NCBI RefSeq assembly: GCF_000007345.1
Contig: NC_003552.1
Location: 2,294,001 to 2,358,000, forward strand
Length of the DNA stretch: 64,000 nt
Source: Methanosarcina acetivorans C2A
GTDB lineage: Archaea > Halobacteriota > Methanosarcinia > Methanosarcinales > Methanosarcinaceae
Reading direction: 5' to 3'
In this document: in pieces, positions 9,665 through 17,166 of the stretch
Numbering within the stretch: the first letter of the stretch is position 1
Layout: each line of letters starts with the position of its first letter
Position numbers and translations under genes: made by a program
The notes under the pieces: generated by a model
Told to the model about the DNA's origin: nothing
Database searches by the model: none
The model's input: the letters and a program-made list of their open reading frames with translations, nothing else

Positions 9665-10183
9665 ATGCCCTCGTTGTTGAGTCCAAGGGAGATGCCTTCA
9701 ATAGAAGGTATCCGAATTCCACTGAATTTCTATGTCGTGCTCAAAGAGCCTGTTCTTCTTGCTGGCATGTCTCGTCCACGGGAGTCTACCCCCTGGGAGA
9801 AAATTGGGGAAGCCGGTTTTTCAAACGTAGTCTGTCTCAGCAGTTCGGAGGTTAATTACAATCCATATCCTCTCAAATTGCTGTTCTCTGCAGAATTGGA
9901 AGACCTTTATTTTGGTTATGGGCCGGAGGACCCTGAAAGAGAGGAGCGGCTTATCAGGCAGGCAACTGCTGTCATAAGATCAAAAATGGATGAAGGAGAA
10001 GGGATTGTTGTCCACTGTCTGGGGGGCATAGGCAGGACAGGCACGGTTCTCGGATGTGTGCTCAAGGACCTTGTTTTTTCGGTGGCCGAGGTACTTAACT
10101 ATCTTGATGAACTAACTATGCATCGAGGCTTTGGAGGGTGGCCTGAAGCTGAATGGCAGGAAGAAATGATACGAAAATACTAA
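9665..10183 (+). CDS. dual-specificity/tyrosine protein phosphatase (cysteine-based)
   Basis: A 172-residue protein with the cysteine phosphatase P-loop HCLGGIGRTG (about residues 119-128, Cys120 and Arg126 of CX5R). An upstream Asp-rich stretch (YFGYGPEDPE, about 80-89) may carry the general acid. It resembles small archaeal dual-specificity phosphatases that act on phosphotyrosine, phosphoserine or phosphorylated small molecules. The ATG at 9665 fits the ORF; another at 9695 (MPSIEGIRIP) is possible. A copy of the Fic-locus repeat lies upstream and another between this gene and the convergent fic gene, hinting at shared regulation. Confidence 0.8.
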   Translation: MPSLLSPREMPSIEGIRIPLNFYVVLKEPVLLAGMSRPRESTPWEKIGEAGFSNVVCLSSSEVNYNPYPLKLLFSAELEDLYFGYGPEDPEREERLIRQATAVIRSKMDEGEGIVVHCLGGIGRTGTVLGCVLKDLVFSVAEVLNYLDELTMHRGFGGWPEAEWQEEMIRKY

Positions 10184-10331
10184 CAAAATATTAAGATTTG
10201 TCTGACGACTTTTTGTTGAATTCTGATTGAAATTGATAGGAGTGTTTTTTTGATAGCTTTTGATAGTGAGCACTCCGAATTTCGCTGATGAGTTTGCGCT
10301 TACTCTTTCAGCCTTTTAAAATCAGGTCTTT

Positions 10332-10396
10332 TCTATCAATTTGATATGTCTTGATAGATCTTGATAGATTTTGACAGATTCTGATAGATTCTGATA
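10332..10396. repeat. copy B: six TTGATAG-type units with an exact 10-bp period
   Basis: After the inverted arm CTATCAA the sequence runs as six consecutive 10-base units (10341-10396+) beginning TTGATATGTC, TTGATAGATC, TTGATAGATT, TTGACAGATT, CTGATAGATT, CTGATAACAA. Ten bases is close to one helical turn, so the same base pairs face one side of the DNA. It lies just past the 3' end of fic, between the convergent genes. Two weaker units occur at 10250 and 10260. Confidence 0.75.
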
Positions 10397-10420
10397 ACAA
10401 ACCACTCAGAGAAGATATAT

Positions 10421-11713
10421 TCAATAAGCCCTCTTGCATACGAAAATAAACTCCTTCCCAGCCTTCCTTTTTTCAACATATCCCAGTTCTGCAAGCCGGA
10501 AAAGGTCACTTCTGGCTGTAGCATACGCCACACTGTAAATGGTCACTATTTCTTTGATTGTGACGGGTTTTTCAGGCTGCTTCAAGAACTGCTTGAGGAT
10601 TTCTGCCTGCCTTAAAGTAAGATTTCCGGATTCGGTAATGATTTTAAGGGTTTGAGCCTGCTCTTTTTGTTTTCTTTCCAGATACTCGAGGGTGTCATCA
10701 AGGGCTTTTTGTATGCAGTCGAGATTGTATTTGATGAAATATGTGAGGTCACCGGAATCGTTGGGGGTTCTGTCGGATTCGGTGTAGATGTAGGCATTCC
10801 GATACTGTTTTTTTGAGTTATTTATTACTCTTGAGACTGCCATGTACTCGAAAAGCCAGTAGTCGTTTTTGATGAGATACCAGTAGAAAAGAGCCCTTGC
10901 GGTCCTGCCGTTTCCGTCGTTGAAGGGGTGGATGTATCCGACCAGGAAATGGATGATTATCCCCTTTATCACGGGATGAATGAAATCTTCATCCTTGCTT
11001 TTGGCAAAATCACATAATTCCTTAACCAGCTTAGGGACTTCGGTGTATTCCACAGGTTTATGAAGCAGTGTCCCGTCATGGGAATAAACGGCAATCTCGT
11101 TGCTTTCCCTGAAATTGCCTTCGTATTGGGGTTGTTCAAGTGTTCCTCCTGTGATCATCCTGTGGATTTCAAGAATTCTCTCGGGGGTGAAGGCTTCATT
11201 TTTTATATCCACTATATGCTTTACTGTATCGTAATTGTTTACAATCATTTTTTCGTCTTTATTTTTGGGCTTCCTGTTTTCCTGCAGCATCTTTTTTGCA
11301 ATTTCCCTTGTAGTTGCTGCTCCTTCTATCTGGCTTGAAGCGATTGCCTCTTCCATCAGGGAACTGATAATGTATTTTCTTCTATTGTCCTGTAAGGCAT
11401 CAAGGCTGCTTAGAAGATTTCCTGCTGCGGATTTATCAAGGATGTGAAGTCTTTCATGAAATTCATCTATTAAGTTATACTTGAAAACCCAGTCCCCAAA
11501 TTTTAAGGATTTTGCTTTTAATTCTCTCGACAATTTCATCAGGTTCCATACAATGACAGGGTCAAGGGGGAGTTTTCTATGTTTTAACTCCTCCCAGTGC
11601 AGATACCTTTCATTATATTCATTAACCAAATCTGCAATTTGATCGTCATGACGAAATTTTTCAGCTTCTTCAAGGGCTTCTTTTGAAAATTCAGGGACTT
11701 TCGGGAGTTTCAT
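10421..11713 (-). CDS. fic: Fic-domain protein (AMPylase) with C-terminal winged-helix domain
   Basis: The Fic active site HPFNDGNGRTAR is intact, with an upstream N-terminal inhibitory helix motif SSQIEG of the S/T-x3-E-G type, so this is a self-inhibited class II Fic protein (AMP transfer onto protein hydroxyls). The C-terminus (about the last 80 residues) is a winged helix: TLRQAEILKQFLKQ, VTIKEIVTIYSVAYATARSDL. I choose the ATG at 11711-11713 (MKLPKVPEFSKEAL, 430 residues) because the longer frame to 11842 is encoded by repeats C and D and translates to the low-complexity run SIKINQIDRN. Repeats of the same kind flank the gene, so the winged helix may bind them and regulate its own promoter (inference). 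Confidence 0.9.
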   Translation of the reverse strand: MKLPKVPEFSKEALEEAEKFRHDDQIADLVNEYNERYLHWEELKHRKLPLDPVIVWNLMKLSRELKAKSLKFGDWVFKYNLIDEFHERLHILDKSAAGNLLSSLDALQDNRRKYIISSLMEEAIASSQIEGAATTREIAKKMLQENRKPKNKDEKMIVNNYDTVKHIVDIKNEAFTPERILEIHRMITGGTLEQPQYEGNFRESNEIAVYSHDGTLLHKPVEYTEVPKLVKELCDFAKSKDEDFIHPVIKGIIIHFLVGYIHPFNDGNGRTARALFYWYLIKNDYWLFEYMAVSRVINNSKKQYRNAYIYTESDRTPNDSGDLTYFIKYNLDCIQKALDDTLEYLERKQKEQAQTLKIITESGNLTLRQAEILKQFLKQPEKPVTIKEIVTIYSVAYATARSDLFRLAELGYVEKRKAGKEFIFVCKRAY

Positions 11714-11723
11714 ATTACCATTT

Positions 11724-11918
11724 CTATCAATTTGATTGATTTTGATAGATATTGATAGTTTATTTCCTATATTCTTTTCTATCAATTTGATTGATTTTGA
11801 TAGATATTGATAGTTCCAAATTATACTTCTCCATATCTGCACTATCGTTTGATAATGTTTTTAATCAATTCTCTTTCTTTTTCCTATCAATTTGATGAGT
11901 ATTGATAGATATTGATAG
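11724..11918. repeat. copies C, D and E of a 35-bp repeat upstream of fic
   Basis: Three near-identical 35-bp blocks at 11724-11758, 11779-11813 and 11884-11918. Each opens with CTATCAATTTGAT and ends TTGATAGATATTGATAG, so the first seven bases are the inverted form of the last seven and the TTGAT units are 10 bp apart. C and D differ from each other by nothing I could see; E differs in three central bases. Copy C begins 11 bp upstream of the chosen fic start, where promoter and leader must lie, so they look like operators. Confidence 0.8.
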
Positions 11919-12125
11919 TAAAATTGAAGATTGACGACTCGACATCAGCCAGTAAAAAAGAGAATAGAAGAGGTAATTAAGAGATATAATTCAAAAATAA
12001 TGCTGCCCCTTCAATTTCAAAAAGAGTTTAGTGCTTAGCTAATAGTGCATGGCTAATAGTGTATAGCTAAGTAGGTTACTTTAGTGCACTTATACTGCCC
12101 TTTACAGATTTCCGCGACTTATTTT

Positions 12126-12332
12126 TCAGGCATTGTAAGCATCATAGAGCTGCCAGACCCATATAATCGCCCATATTAAAAATCCAGTCCCGAAGAAATG
12201 CATGGCTCCGGTAACCATGAAGGCTAACCAGATGCCAAGTGCCTTGAGAAAATCTCCCTTTACAAGCTGCCCCAGGCCGGGTACGAAAAAAGAAAATAGG
12301 GCGGGAACTCCGTGTGTTCTCCTGCATTCCAT
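12126..12332 (-). CDS. small membrane protein, TM2-like, paralogue of 15251-15457
   Basis: A 68-residue protein beginning MECRRTHGVPALFSFFVPGL, with a GLGQLVKG turn between two hydrophobic segments (about 10-22 and 30-60) and ending WQLYDAYNA. The layout (short basic N-terminus, pattern PGLGQLYxG, two helices, polar tail with YDAYN) is that of TM2-domain-like small integral membrane proteins of unknown function. The gene at 15251-15457 encodes a clear paralogue with the same ends; both are on the minus strand and flank the pepF gene. Function unknown. Confidence 0.75.
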   Translation of the reverse strand: MECRRTHGVPALFSFFVPGLGQLVKGDFLKALGIWLAFMVTGAMHFFGTGFLIWAIIWVWQLYDAYNA

Positions 12333-12714
12333 AGAACTTACCTTTTTTAAGAACTTATCTTTCTAAGAACTCGTCTTTTATAAATACTTAATGAGAGGAC
12401 GGATATAAATAATTCGATCTGGATGAGTCTTTTTCCTTTAAATTTGTTTCTTAATCTGTACTCTGCAGATCTACAATTCTAAATTTGAGGTTTTAGATTG
12501 CATTTCTGGATTCTTTTTAACAGCAGGTTCATATGAGTTAGTCCCGATATATTCTTAGTCAGATGCATATGTTTTCAGTAATAGGATAACAGAATGATAG
12601 TCGGAGGGTAACGGATTTTGGGACGAAAGTTAGGTAAAGGTTTTTGTAGTCTTTTCAGGGTATGGGATTTCCGAAAAAGTAGAGAAATCTTCCATAAGTA
12701 CAGGAGAGAATCAC
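12333..12714. other. intergenic region upstream of pepF
   Basis: 382 bp between divergent genes. TATA-like AT-rich stretches (around 12375-12410) and the GGAG ribosome site before pepF are visible; I see no gene or clear repeat. Confidence 0.5.
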
Positions 12715-14553
12715 ATGTTTAAAGAACTTAATCCCGATGAGATTACTACGGAGTGGAATGATTCTTATCTTTTCAACAGCAGAGAAGATGCTCTGGAAAA
12801 ACTCGGGGCGTTAAAAAAGAGCTCGGAAGAAATAAACGAAACTTTCCGTCCGGAGTTTGAGAGATTGTCCGGGTCAGTTCTACTGGATTATCTGGAAACT
12901 GAAAAGGATTTCTCAAGGTCCACTGATGTTCTCTATATTTACGCATATACCCAGTTCAGCAAAAATGTGAATGACCAGTTTTTTATTTCTCTTATCGAGG
13001 GGTCTCAGAACCTGATTACAGAACATAAAATGGCCAGCGCATTTGCAACCGTGAAACTGACCTCGCTTAATAAAGAGGAGTGGGACAGGCTCTTTTCCGA
13101 AGAGCCCGGACTTGAGGTATATCGGCCTTATCTTGAAGCAACATATATGAGGTTTGTAGAGCACAGGCCTATGAATGAAGCCCATGCTATATATCTTGCA
13201 GATCTGGAAAACCAGCGCATGAAACTGGAGACTGAGGCTATTTCGAAAATAACCAATAAAGTCACGATGGCAGGAAATATAACTCTTGAGAGCGGAGAGG
13301 AGTTTCAGGTCAATTCTCAGTCCTATAACACTTTGCTTTCGACAGACCAGAGCCGGGAAAACAGGAAAAGGTGTTATGATAAGAGGTTTTACCATCTGGT
13401 AAATGAATCCGATTCAATGGCTTTTCTTTATTCTAAAAAAGCCCGACTTGACGACCTTATAGCAAGAGAACTGAATTACAGGGACTCTTATGAATCCAGC
13501 CTGTACGACCTTTATCTCACAGAGGATCAGGTTGATGACATGAGTACGGTTTTCAAGAAGAGAAAACATGTATTTGAGGATTATAACGGGCTCAGGAGGA
13601 AAAAGCTCGGGCTTGAAACGCTCAGGCCATACGACCTTATGTTGCAGTTGACTGATCAACCGGGCAAAAATTATACTTACTCAGATGCTTTGCAGGAGGT
13701 CCAGAAATCCTATTCCGGGATGGATTCCCGTTTCAACGAGATTTTTCTGGAGATGGCTACAGGGAAGTTCATAGACGTGTACCCTGACCCCGAACATGGA
13801 AAACAGCCCGGAGGTTACTGTTACGGGCTCTGTGCCCTGAAGGCTCCTGCCCTGATTTTTATGAACTACAACGGCATTATCAGTGACCAGAAGACTCTTA
13901 CTCATGAGCTCGGGCACGGAATCAATTTCTATCTGATGGGCAATTCCGTGGATTATCTTTATTGCACGGGTCAGATCTACGAAATGGAGGTCCCGTCCAC
14001 TTTCAACGAAGAACTCTTTGTCGATCACATGGTCGAAAATTCTGATAAAGAAACTGCAGTTGCCGTGCTTGCCCAGCATATCGGGGAATACCAGAACTAT
14101 TTTACTCGCCAGCCCATGATTACGGAATTCGAATACAAGGCACACAGCTTATGCGCTGAAAAAAGTAATGAAAACGGAACTGTCAGCGGAGCAGAACTTA
14201 ATGCCCTCTGGACAGCCCTCTCTAAAGAATACAGGAGTGACTCAGTAGAATATTACGATGAAGACTCTGCGGAATGGACTTACATTAACCACATCTACCT
14301 GACAAATAACTACTATACTTTCAACTACGCGATTTCAAAGGCAATCACTCTCGCCCTCTTTAAGCAGTATCGGGAAACCCCGGAGACCTTCAACAAAAAC
14401 TACATTGCATACCTCTCAGCAGGTTCGATAATGCCTCCTGAAGAAAAACTCAAGAAATGTTTCGGGATCGAAATCAACAGGCAACTCTTTGAAGATGCAA
14501 TGGACATCGTGGAGTTGAGAATTCAGGAATTGAATGAACTGGAAAACGGATGA
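12715..14553 (+). CDS. pepF: oligoendopeptidase F (M3 family zinc metallopeptidase)
   Basis: A 612-residue M3B peptidase. The N-terminal helical domain (1-200) is followed by the thermolysin-like core with zinc motif HELGH (His397, Glu398, His401) and a downstream ligand in YEMEVPSTFNEELF (about 424-437). It cleaves oligopeptides in the cytosol, recycling peptides from protein turnover. No signal peptide is visible. The ATG follows GGAGAGAATCAC, a good ribosome site. The length matches PepF (about 600 residues). It is flanked by two paralogous small membrane proteins, which may be coincidence. Confidence 0.93.
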   Translation: MFKELNPDEITTEWNDSYLFNSREDALEKLGALKKSSEEINETFRPEFERLSGSVLLDYLETEKDFSRSTDVLYIYAYTQFSKNVNDQFFISLIEGSQNLITEHKMASAFATVKLTSLNKEEWDRLFSEEPGLEVYRPYLEATYMRFVEHRPMNEAHAIYLADLENQRMKLETEAISKITNKVTMAGNITLESGEEFQVNSQSYNTLLSTDQSRENRKRCYDKRFYHLVNESDSMAFLYSKKARLDDLIARELNYRDSYESSLYDLYLTEDQVDDMSTVFKKRKHVFEDYNGLRRKKLGLETLRPYDLMLQLTDQPGKNYTYSDALQEVQKSYSGMDSRFNEIFLEMATGKFIDVYPDPEHGKQPGGYCYGLCALKAPALIFMNYNGIISDQKTLTHELGHGINFYLMGNSVDYLYCTGQIYEMEVPSTFNEELFVDHMVENSDKETAVAVLAQHIGEYQNYFTRQPMITEFEYKAHSLCAEKSNENGTVSGAELNALWTALSKEYRSDSVEYYDEDSAEWTYINHIYLTNNYYTFNYAISKAITLALFKQYRETPETFNKNYIAYLSAGSIMPPEEKLKKCFGIEINRQLFEDAMDIVELRIQELNELENG

Positions 14554-14696
14554 TGAACCTGAATTTCTCTTAAACCTTTTTTCTCTTAACCTATTTTTTG
14601 GTGATTCACCAGGAGATAATGAATTCAGAACTTTCTTACCTATCCAAGGAATATTTTCCTTGACCTATTGAACCTCATTCAAATTCTCAGGTGAAT

Positions 14697-15178
14697 ATAA
14701 ACGCCTCCGCCAGCTTATCTGGCGGCCCTTTCCAAAAAGAAGAAAATACAGATTTGAATGAAAAACAAGACCGAAATTTAAGTTCATTTGACCTGTTTGC
14801 TTATCTTTTTCACTCACAAGCGTCTCAGAAGCTTTTACTTGCTGGCATGTTGTTTTTATTCTTCTTTACGTTTACGTTCTCTTTTTCTTCTTTTTTGTCT
14901 TCTTGGGAAAGACCGCTCTCCTGCATCGAGCGGGACAGGAAAGACTCGGTATGGCGAATAAGGTTATATGGTTAAAAGTATCGTAATGTAGTCCTCTTGA
15001 GCACAGCGAAGCTCATGACTATAACTATAAATTAGTCTGCTTGAGTGAAACTTACTACTAAAACCCATCAAGTAGTCCTCTTGAGCGAAACGGAGTGGAG
15101 CGAAAAGGACCTCGTGCTCCCGAAGCGAAACTCGGGAAGCGGAACTCGGGAAGCGGAACTCGGGAAGCAAAACTCGGA
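14697..15178 (+). repeat. long non-coding repeat, copy 1 (second copy 63049-63480)
   Basis: The stretch starts with the hairpin CCGCCAGCTTATCTGGCGG (about 14707-14725), runs through a T/pyrimidine-rich stretch, then the block GGGAAAGACCGCTCTCCTGC with AGCGGGACA (around 14907-14940), and ends with several copies of AGTCCTCTTGAGC or AGTCTGCTTGAG and CTCGGGAAGCGGAA repeats. The same order of blocks recurs at 63049-63480. The 94-residue frame over it (14691-14975) has the look of chance translation (FLFFFTFTFSFSS). Probably a decayed mobile or structured repeat. Confidence 0.7.
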
Positions 15179-15250
15179 AAACGAAATAACTCAGAAAACG
15201 AAATTAGAGCAAGATCTCAATCATGTAACAGTGGCTGATCTATTTTCCGT

Positions 15251-15457
15251 TCAAGCGTTATAGGCATCATAGATCTGTGCGACCCAAACAACCATTCCCA
15301 TTAAAATCCCGATTCCGATAATGCTCATGAATGCACTGATCAACAGGGCTGCCCAGACGCCAAGCGCCTTGGATACTTGCCCCTTTACAAGCTGGCCCAG
15401 GCCGGGGATGAAAAAAGAGAATAGTGCAGGGACTCCATGTGTTTTCTTATAGCTCAT
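15251..15457 (-). CDS. small membrane protein, TM2-like, paralogue of 12126-12332
   Basis: A 68-residue protein starting MSYKKTHGVPALFSFFIPGL and ending YDAYNA, with the same length, PGLGQLVKG turn and two hydrophobic segments as the protein at 12126-12332; about half of the residues are identical, with substitutions concentrated in the second helix. Function unknown. The gene reads convergently toward the non-coding repeat that ends near 15178 and has its own upstream AT-rich promoter near 15500-15540. Confidence 0.75.
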   Translation of the reverse strand: MSYKKTHGVPALFSFFIPGLGQLVKGQVSKALGVWAALLISAFMSIIGIGILMGMVVWVAQIYDAYNA

Positions 15458-15698
15458 AAGTTTACTCTCCCTTATTTTAGAAAATATGCCGATTGAATAC
15501 TAATTACTATAAATATTCGTTACTTTAATTAATTTGTTTAATTATTAAAATTTGAGGGTAATAAGTTCTTAGTAATATGAATGACTTCAAGCTCCGAAAA
15601 AAGCTTTGAAAAAGGCTTCGAAAAAAAAGTCAAAAAAGGCTTATATTCTCGGAACTCGAAAACACCGGTAACTCAGACCAAAAAGCTCAAAGAAAGTT

Positions 15699-16880
15699 AT
15701 GATCCGCAAAGACAAAATCGAAAAGCCCTTTGAATGGGACCCGCCTGCTCCTTCAACAGTCTATATTAAAATCAAAAATATTCCTTACGAGACCTTCAAA
15801 ACAAGGCTGAACCAGGGGCTGGTTACTACCGAGCTTGACCAGATACGGTACCGTCTGGAGAGGCGCATCTACTGCTGCGGAGTCTGTTCAAAGTACATAA
15901 ACGGGTACTGCATAATCACTAACCGAAGGGTTGAACCCGGATGGATTTGCAAGTCTTTCGTGCCAAAAGAGGAGTTCATATATCTTGATGCCAGGCCTGC
16001 CCGAGGGGATTCGGAAGGGTTCAGATACCTCTCGGAAATCGGGCTTGAAAGAGACAGAACGGAGGAGAAAGGGGAAGCCGGAAACCCGGAAACCGGAGGG
16101 GCAGAAAGCATTTACGAAGAAGGAGTGGCTCTCTACAGGCAGGGAAGGCTGAGGCTTGCACTCAAAGCTTTTGACCGTGTGCTGGAGGAAAATCCTCGGG
16201 ATTTTCCAGCCCTATACCATAAGGGAAATTCCCTCCTGAAACTCAAACGCTATGAAGAAGCTCTTGAGATCTTCGAAAGAGCTGCCGAAATCAAGCCTGA
16301 GAATGCAGGGCTCTGGACTAACATGGGTTTTGCTTTAAAAAAGCTCGAACGTTTCCGGGATGCGCTTGAGGCTTTCGAAAAATCCATTTCCCTGAACCCT
16401 GTGCAGAAAAATGCCTGGGAAGGCAAGGACTCCGTGCTCTCCCTAATAAGCCTGTGTGAAGAGAAGCTCAGCGAATATGAAAAAATCCTGGAAAGAAATC
16501 CCGGGGACCCCGATGCCCTGTTCAAAACCGGGAAGCTCTGGCTCAGGTTTGGCGAGCAGGAAAAAGCCATGCAGGCGTTTAAAAACGCCCTTGAGGTAAA
16601 GCCTGAAAATGCCGAAGCCTGGAAGCTCCGGGGAAAAATTCTCTTTAAAGCCGGTTCGGAAAAAGAGGCTTTGCACGCTTTTGAGAATGCAACCCGGCTT
16701 AAGCCCGATCATCCCGAAGCCTGGTATGAAAGGGGAAAGGTTTTCCTGAAACTCGGAAACCTGAGAGCTGCAGAAAATGCTTTTAAGATTGCAGCTGACC
16801 TCTGGGAGAGTAAAGGGCTTAAAACAAGAGCTGAAAGTGCACGTGAAAATATTCGTAGAATGAGCCCAGGAAAGGCATAA
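15699..16880 (+). CDS. tetratricopeptide-repeat protein with N-terminal cysteine cluster
   Basis: A 393-residue protein. An N-terminal module (about 50-95) has cysteines in CCGVCSKYINGYC and PGWICKSF, suggesting a metal-binding or redox knuckle. From about residue 135 onward there are at least six TPR units with the pattern W/A-x-x-G-x3-x4-A-x3-F-x2-A-x4-P, such as ALYHKGNSLLKLKRYEEALE and AWKLRGKILFKAGSEKEALH. TPR arrays bind partner proteins; no enzyme domain is visible. The start ATG at 15699 lacks a strong ribosome site. A T-rich tandem repeat lies directly behind the stop. The combination is common in methanosarcinas, but no function is known to me. Confidence 0.85.
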   Translation: MIRKDKIEKPFEWDPPAPSTVYIKIKNIPYETFKTRLNQGLVTTELDQIRYRLERRIYCCGVCSKYINGYCIITNRRVEPGWICKSFVPKEEFIYLDARPARGDSEGFRYLSEIGLERDRTEEKGEAGNPETGGAESIYEEGVALYRQGRLRLALKAFDRVLEENPRDFPALYHKGNSLLKLKRYEEALEIFERAAEIKPENAGLWTNMGFALKKLERFRDALEAFEKSISLNPVQKNAWEGKDSVLSLISLCEEKLSEYEKILERNPGDPDALFKTGKLWLRFGEQEKAMQAFKNALEVKPENAEAWKLRGKILFKAGSEKEALHAFENATRLKPDHPEAWYERGKVFLKLGNLRAAENAFKIAADLWESKGLKTRAESARENIRRMSPGKA

Positions 16881-16901
16881 GCTTTTCCGGACTTTTTCTG
16901 T

Positions 16902-17104
16902 AGCTGGCCTTTTCTTTAACTTGCTTTTTTAGCTGACCTTTTCTTTAACTTGTTTTTTTAGCTGACCTTTTCTTTAACTTGTTTTTTTAGCTGACCTTTT
17001 CTTTAGCTTGCTTTTTTAGCTGACCTTTTCTTTAACTTGTTTTTTTAGCTGACCTTTTCTTTAGCTTGCTTTTTTAGCTGACCTTTTCTTTAACTTGTTT
17101 TTCT
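16902..17104 (+). repeat. seven tandem copies of a 29-bp T-rich unit
   Basis: Exact 29-bp units starting AGCTGACCTTTTCTTTAACT begin at 16902, 16931, 16960, 16989, 17018, 17047 and 17076; they vary only at a few positions (GGCC for GACC in the first, TTAGCTTGC in two). A degenerate eighth unit follows. Each unit ends with 6-7 T, so read on the plus strand the array is a chain of oligo-T tracts behind the TPR gene. There are no spacers. Confidence 0.9.
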
Positions 17105-17166
17105 TTCAAATGACCTTCTTTAACTGACTTTTTCCTTCAACTTTCCGAGCAACCAATTTCTAAAGA

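Noticed and set aside
11714-11842. N-terminal extension of the Fic protein (43 residues)
   Set aside because: It is encoded by two operator-like repeats and has no Fic-family similarity; the ATG at 11713 fits better.
14691-14975. 94-residue plus-strand frame
   Set aside because: It covers the non-coding repeat, is not kept as a frame in the second copy, and translates to low-complexity FLFFFTFTFSFSS.
16902-17104. Regular 29-bp direct repeats that could suggest a CRISPR array
   Set aside because: The units are contiguous without spacers and T-rich, and no cas genes lie nearby.
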